A stretch of 8,703 bases of DNA from Marinobacter sp. (GTDB lineage Bacteria > Pseudomonadota > Gammaproteobacteria > Pseudomonadales > Oleiphilaceae), in the NCBI GenBank assembly GCA_017643965.1, contig JAEPMM010000118.1, forward strand, positions 1 to 8,703, in the 5' to 3' direction. This document shows, in pieces, positions 5,653 through 8,703 of the stretch (the first letter of the stretch is position 1; each line of letters starts with the position of its first letter). The notes below the pieces were generated by a model. That model searched no databases. It had not been told where the DNA came from and worked only from the letters and a program-made list of their open reading frames with translations. The translations under genes were made by a program, and so were the position numbers.

Positions 5653-5694
5653 AAAAAAAGCCCGCCAGGCGAGTGACCTGAGCGGGCTTTTTTT
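5653..5694. terminator. Bidirectional rho-independent terminator between the PGB gene and ilvD
   Basis: AAAAAAAGCCCGC (5653-5665) and GCGGGCTTTTTTT (5682-5694) are perfect reverse complements. An inner CAGG/CCTG pairing (5666-5669 with 5677-5680) extends the stem and leaves a 7-base loop. The GC-rich stem is followed by seven T on the plus strand and, by symmetry, on the minus strand. It therefore ends both the PGB gene (stop at 5642) and ilvD (stop at 5726), which converge here. Confidence 0.93.
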
Positions 5695-5725
5695 ATGGCC
5701 GACGCCGGAGCGCCGCCGGGCCTGA

Positions 5726-7561
5726 TCAGTCGAGCTTGCTGAGATCCCTGACCGCACCCTTGTCGGCACTGGTGGCCAGCAGGGCGTAGGCCTTGAGCGC
5801 AGCAGAGACCTTGCGGTCCCGGGACAGCTCCGGCTTCCAGCCTTTCGCATCGCGCTCAGCACGACGGCGGTCCAGCTCGTGCTGATCCAGCTCCACATTG
5901 ATACTGCGGTTAGGAATGTCGATGCGGATCAGGTCGCCGTTTTCGATCAGGCCAATGGCGCCCCCCGCTGCGGCTTCCGGTGAGGCGTGGCCGATCGACA
6001 GGCCGGAAGTGCCCCCTGAAAAGCGACCATCGGTCAGCAGGGCGCAGGATTTGCCGAGGCCCTTGGATTTCAGGTAGCTCGTGGGGTAGAGCATTTCCTG
6101 CATGCCGGGTCCGCCCTTGGGGCCCTCGTAGCGGATGATCACCACTTCGCCTTCTTTGACCTCATCACTGAGAATGCCGGCGACGGCGGAATCCTGGCTC
6201 TCGAACACCCGCGCCTTGCCTTCGAATACGAAGATGCTTTCGTCCACCCCCGCGGTTTTGACCACGCAGCCGTCCAGGGCGATGTTGCCGTAAAGCACTG
6301 CCAGGCCGCCCTCAGCCGAGTAGGCGTGCTCGACCGAGCGGATGCACCCGGTTTCGCGGTCACCGTCGAGGGAGGGCCAGCGCGTGCTCTGGCTGAACGC
6401 GGTTTGTGTGGGGATACCCGCAGGGCCTGCCTTGTAAAGCTCCACCACCTCTGCCGGCGGTTTGCGCATGATGTCCCAGGTTTCCAGGGCTTCGCGCATG
6501 GTTTTGCTGTGAACCGTTGGCAGGTCGGTGTTGATCAGTCCGCCGCGTTCCAGTTCGCCGAGAATGCCCATGATCCCGCCGGCACGGTGAACGTCTTCCA
6601 TATGATACTTGGGCGAGTTGGGCGCCACCTTGCACAGTTGCGGAACCTTGCGGGAAAGCTGGTCAATTTCGTTCAGGGTGAACGGGACGCCGCCTTCCTG
6701 GGCGGCTGCCAGCAGGTGCAGAATGGTGTTGGTGGAACCGCCCATGGCAATGTCCATCACCATGGCATTCTCGAACGCGGCCATGGAGGCGATGCTCAGC
6801 GGCAGAACGCTGGCATCGTCTTCCTCGTAATAGCGTCGCGCATTCTCCACAATCTGGCGTCCGGCTTTCAGAAACAGCTGTTCCCGGTCAGCGTGGGTGG
6901 CCAGCAGCGAGCCGTTGCCGGGCAGGGCCAGGCCAATGGCCTCGGTGAGGCAGTTCATGGAGTTGGCGGTGAACATGCCGGAGCAGGAGCCGCAGGTGGG
7001 GCAAGCGCTGCGCTCGTACTCGGCGACGGTTTCGTCGTCGGCATTGGGGTCAGCGGCAATCACCATGGCGTCCACCAGATCGAGCTTGTGCTCGGACAGT
7101 TTGGTCTTGCCGGCCTCCATCGGGCCGCCGGAAACAAATATGGTCGGGATGTTGAGGCGCATGGCGGCCATCAGCATACCCGGAGTGATCTTGTCGCAAT
7201 TGGAAATGCATACCAGCGCATCGGCGCAGTGGGCGTTGACCATGTACTCCACAGAGTCGGCAATGATTTCCCGCGACGGCAGCGAATACAGCATGCCGTC
7301 GTGGCCCATGGCGATGCCGTCATCCACGGCAATGGTGTTGAATTCTTTGGCAACGCCGCCGGACGCCTCGATTTCGCGGCAGACCAGCTGGCCCAGATCT
7401 TTCAGGTGAACGTGGCCGGGCACGAACTGGGTAAAGGAGTTGGCAACCGCGATGATCGGCTTGCCGAAATCGCCGTCTTTCATACCGGTGGCGCGCCAAA
7501 GCGCACGGGCACCGGCCATGTTACGGCCGGCGGTGGAAGTCCGCGAACGATACTGGGGCAT
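5726..7561 (-). CDS. ilvD: Dihydroxy-acid dehydratase
   Basis: Catalyses dehydration of 2,3-dihydroxy-isovalerate and 2,3-dihydroxy-3-methylvalerate to the 2-keto acids, the third common step of valine and isoleucine synthesis, in the cytoplasm. The 611 residues (E. coli IlvD 616) align end to end with the enterobacterial enzyme from MPQYRS at the start. Visible landmarks: RNMAGARALWRATGM at 13-27, PGHVHL at 48-53 where [2Fe-2S]-type enzymes carry a Cys, SNCDKITPGM at 120-129 with Cys122 and Lys124, and ACPTCGSCSGMFTANSMNCL at 186-205 with cluster Cys candidates 187, 190 and 193. Near the C-terminus are LTDGRFSGGTSGLSIGH and the PEAA motif. It is thus the oxygen-sensitive [4Fe-4S] type. The start at 7561 matches the family; an in-frame ATG at 7636 lies upstream of the likely -10 box. 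The Shine-Dalgarno is weak (GAGAGA about 13 bases before). It stands alone, with no ilv neighbours and no leader-peptide attenuator seen. Confidence 0.98.
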   Translation of the reverse strand: MPQYRSRTSTAGRNMAGARALWRATGMKDGDFGKPIIAVANSFTQFVPGHVHLKDLGQLVCREIEASGGVAKEFNTIAVDDGIAMGHDGMLYSLPSREIIADSVEYMVNAHCADALVCISNCDKITPGMLMAAMRLNIPTIFVSGGPMEAGKTKLSEHKLDLVDAMVIAADPNADDETVAEYERSACPTCGSCSGMFTANSMNCLTEAIGLALPGNGSLLATHADREQLFLKAGRQIVENARRYYEEDDASVLPLSIASMAAFENAMVMDIAMGGSTNTILHLLAAAQEGGVPFTLNEIDQLSRKVPQLCKVAPNSPKYHMEDVHRAGGIMGILGELERGGLINTDLPTVHSKTMREALETWDIMRKPPAEVVELYKAGPAGIPTQTAFSQSTRWPSLDGDRETGCIRSVEHAYSAEGGLAVLYGNIALDGCVVKTAGVDESIFVFEGKARVFESQDSAVAGILSDEVKEGEVVIIRYEGPKGGPGMQEMLYPTSYLKSKGLGKSCALLTDGRFSGGTSGLSIGHASPEAAAGGAIGLIENGDLIRIDIPNRSINVELDQHELDRRRAERDAKGWKPELSRDRKVSAALKAYALLATSADKGAVRDLSKLD

Positions 7562-7608
7562 GGGTTTCTGGTCTCTCTGGTTGCCTGTGTTCAGATTTGA
7601 AAAAGCAG

Positions 7609-7617
7609 AGGATACCA
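7609..7617 (-). promoter_or_regulatory. Candidate extended -10 promoter for ilvD
   Basis: The minus strand reads TGGTATCCT, an extended -10 (TGn-TATCCT). It would start transcription near 7602 and give a leader of about 40 bases, too short for a classical ilv attenuator. The -35 region shows no consensus. Confidence 0.5.
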
Positions 7618-7635
7618 GATTCGACCCTGATCGCA

Positions 7636-7664
7636 TGGTTGTTTTGCGGGTCCGTGTTTACAAT
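7636..7664 (+). promoter_or_regulatory. Candidate sigma-70 promoter for the HDOD protein
   Basis: TACAAT (7659-7664) is a five-of-six -10 box; TGGTTG (7636-7641) lies 17 bases upstream as a poor -35. The start would be near 7671, leaving about 60 bases of leader before the ATG at 7730. It is back-to-back with the ilvD promoter. Confidence 0.4.
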
Positions 7665-7682
7665 AAGTAACGATGCCTGAAA

Positions 7683-7701
7683 CCGTCGCCTTCGGGTACG
7701 G
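7683..7701 (+). other. Leader hairpin with UUCG tetraloop before the HDOD gene
   Basis: CCGT pairs with ACGG and, after one bulged C, GCC pairs with GGT around a TTCG loop. In RNA this is a seven-pair stem capped by the very stable C(UUCG)G tetraloop. It sits between the likely promoter and the Shine-Dalgarno at 7718-7722. If translation starts at 7673 instead of 7730, it would be inside the coding region. Confidence 0.45.
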
Positions 7702-7729
7702 GAGTGATTGCCTGATTGGGAGAAAGCCT

Positions 7730-8703
7730 ATGGCTGGCCGGGAAAGCCTGCCGCTGAGTCGTCTGAAACAGTTCCAGCCGCTGAACCGGTTAACGGATGA
7801 ACAGCTTGTTGTGCTGGCCAGTCGTGCAGAGCGACGCGTGCACGGGCCTGGCCAGCGAGTGGCGGAGCGTGGTGTGCGCGACGGTCTTGACCTGTTTCTG
7901 ATTGACGGAGTGATCGAGCTGGAATCGGCGGATGGCCGCAAGGCCACCATCGATTCCCAGAGCGAGAAAGCCCTGAACCCGATCGCCCGGCTGCAACCGC
8001 GGATGTACGACGTCACCGCGGTGCGTAATTGCGAGTTTCTCGTGGTGGAGCAGGACATTCTCAATCAGTTGCTGCGCTCCGCACCGGTGGCGCAGGTGGA
8101 GATGGAATCCGGCGATACCTTCGGCAACGACGAGAGTGAAGAGCATCATCTGTTGATGGAGTTCTACTCGGAGCTGCGGTCTAACCAGATCAATCTGCCC
8201 AGCGTGTCGGACGTGGCCTGGAAGGTTCGACGAATAGTGGACCGGGACGACACCAGTGCCGAACAGGTGGCGCTGGCGGTGTCGGCCGACCCGGCGATGG
8301 CGGCGAAACTGGTTCGTGCCAGTAACAGTCCGCTCTACCGTGGCTTCAGCGATGTCCGCAACGTGCGTGAAGCAGTGGTGCGGCTGGGCATGAGAACCAC
8401 CCGTCAGCTGGTCACGGTGTTTGCCATGCGGGAGGTGTTCAAGACGCGGCAGCCGGCGCTGCAGAAAGAAATGGACCGGCTCTGGCGGCATTCCCGTGAG
8501 GTGGCGGCGCTGTGCTGGGTTCTCGCCGACAGCGCCACCCGTCTGAACCCGGAAGAAGCCATGCTGGCGGGCCTGCTGCATGATATCGGGGTGGTGCCGG
8601 TACTGGTTCAGGCCGAGCATCATGTGAACCTGTTCGCGGACCCGGCCAACCTTGCCCATGCCATGTCGGAGCTCCGCGCCGACGTGGGTACGGCGATGCT
8701 GGA
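7730..8703 (+). CDS. cNMP-binding-like plus HDOD domain signalling protein (C-terminus off the right edge)
   Basis: The frame stays open to the right edge, giving 324 residues. Residues about 12-118 resemble a cyclic-nucleotide-binding beta-roll (LKQFQPLNRLTDEQLVVLA, then LDLFLIDGVIELESADGR). However, the phosphate-binding cassette expected as GE..L...PR is not visible: the region reads SEKALNPIARLQPRMYD, so canonical cAMP binding is doubtful. From about 150 an HDOD domain begins (LRSNQINLPSVSDVAWKVRRIV, then ADPAMAAKLVRASNSPLYRG, REAVVRLGMR, RHSREVAALC), with GLLHDIG at 281-287. HDOD proteins are non-enzymatic or weakly metal-binding signalling scaffolds related to HD phosphohydrolases; here the HD pair (284-285) is retained. 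GGGAG seven bases before the ATG at 7730 supports that start. An in-frame ATG at 7673 would add 19 residues but has no ribosome site. It is divergent from ilvD. Confidence 0.88.
   Translation, partial: MAGRESLPLSRLKQFQPLNRLTDEQLVVLASRAERRVHGPGQRVAERGVRDGLDLFLIDGVIELESADGRKATIDSQSEKALNPIARLQPRMYDVTAVRNCEFLVVEQDILNQLLRSAPVAQVEMESGDTFGNDESEEHHLLMEFYSELRSNQINLPSVSDVAWKVRRIVDRDDTSAEQVALAVSADPAMAAKLVRASNSPLYRGFSDVRNVREAVVRLGMRTTRQLVTVFAMREVFKTRQPALQKEMDRLWRHSREVAALCWVLADSATRLNPEEAMLAGLLHDIGVVPVLVQAEHHVNLFADPANLAHAMSELRADVGTAML

Noticed and set aside
6326..7600. Long open frame (424 codons) on the plus strand
   Set aside because: It is exactly antisense to ilvD; GC-rich coding DNA often keeps the opposite strand open. 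Its translation is Gly/His/Gln-rich with no recognisable domain.
7562..7636. 25-residue N-terminal extension of IlvD from an ATG at 7636
   Set aside because: The ATG lies upstream of the likely -10 box and the extension has no counterpart in the enterobacterial enzyme.
7790..8659. Open frame of 289 codons on the minus strand
   Set aside because: Antisense to the HDOD gene; His/Arg/Gln-rich with no domain.

Overview
The window is GC-rich, densely coding chromosomal DNA from a gammaproteobacterium. IlvD is of the E. coli [4Fe-4S] type, the helicase is a close DeaD/CsdA relative, and the gene style (HLD-I dehalogenase homologue, YdiK-like permease, cNMP-like/HDOD protein) is compatible with Marinobacter or a related marine genus. 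The genus is an inference from style, not from a marker gene. I see no insertion sequence, integrase, CRISPR array, tRNA or rRNA. No gene-free stretch exceeds about 200 bases.

Layout from left to right. (1) 3-1118, minus: the N-terminal 372 residues of a DeaD-type DEAD-box RNA helicase, running off the left edge. A short divergent intergenic region carries a TATAAT -10 box and a perfect 14-bp palindrome. (2) 1316-2104, plus: a TesB-like double-hotdog thioesterase. It converges on (3) 2132-3037, minus: a haloalkane-dehalogenase-like alpha/beta hydrolase whose nucleophile position reads Asn instead of Asp. A 9-bp perfect hairpin straddles this gene's stop codon. (4) 3157-3405, minus: an 82-residue Cys-rich protein with a very strong ribosome binding site. 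(5) 3528-3872, minus: a 114-residue charged protein of unknown function with a TTG start. (6) 3998-5098, plus: an AI-2E/PerM-family permease. (7) 5226-5642, plus: an exported peptidoglycan-binding-fold protein with a polyacidic tail. It ends at a bidirectional rho-independent terminator shared with (8) 5726-7561, minus: ilvD. (9) 7730 to the right edge, plus: a regulator with a degenerate cyclic-nucleotide-binding-like domain followed by an HDOD domain, open at the right edge.

The genes look like mostly independent transcription units with alternating orientation rather than one pathway. The three consecutive minus-strand genes at 2132-3872 could form a loose unit, but the ~120-base gaps, one containing an inverted repeat, argue for separate control. 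IlvD (branched-chain amino acid synthesis) and DeaD (RNA remodelling and cold ribosome assembly) are housekeeping genes. No multi-gene novel system is evident. The items most worth a second look are the dehalogenase homologue with Asn at the nucleophile position, the unassigned Cys-rich protein next to it, and several small DNA/RNA structures in the leaders.
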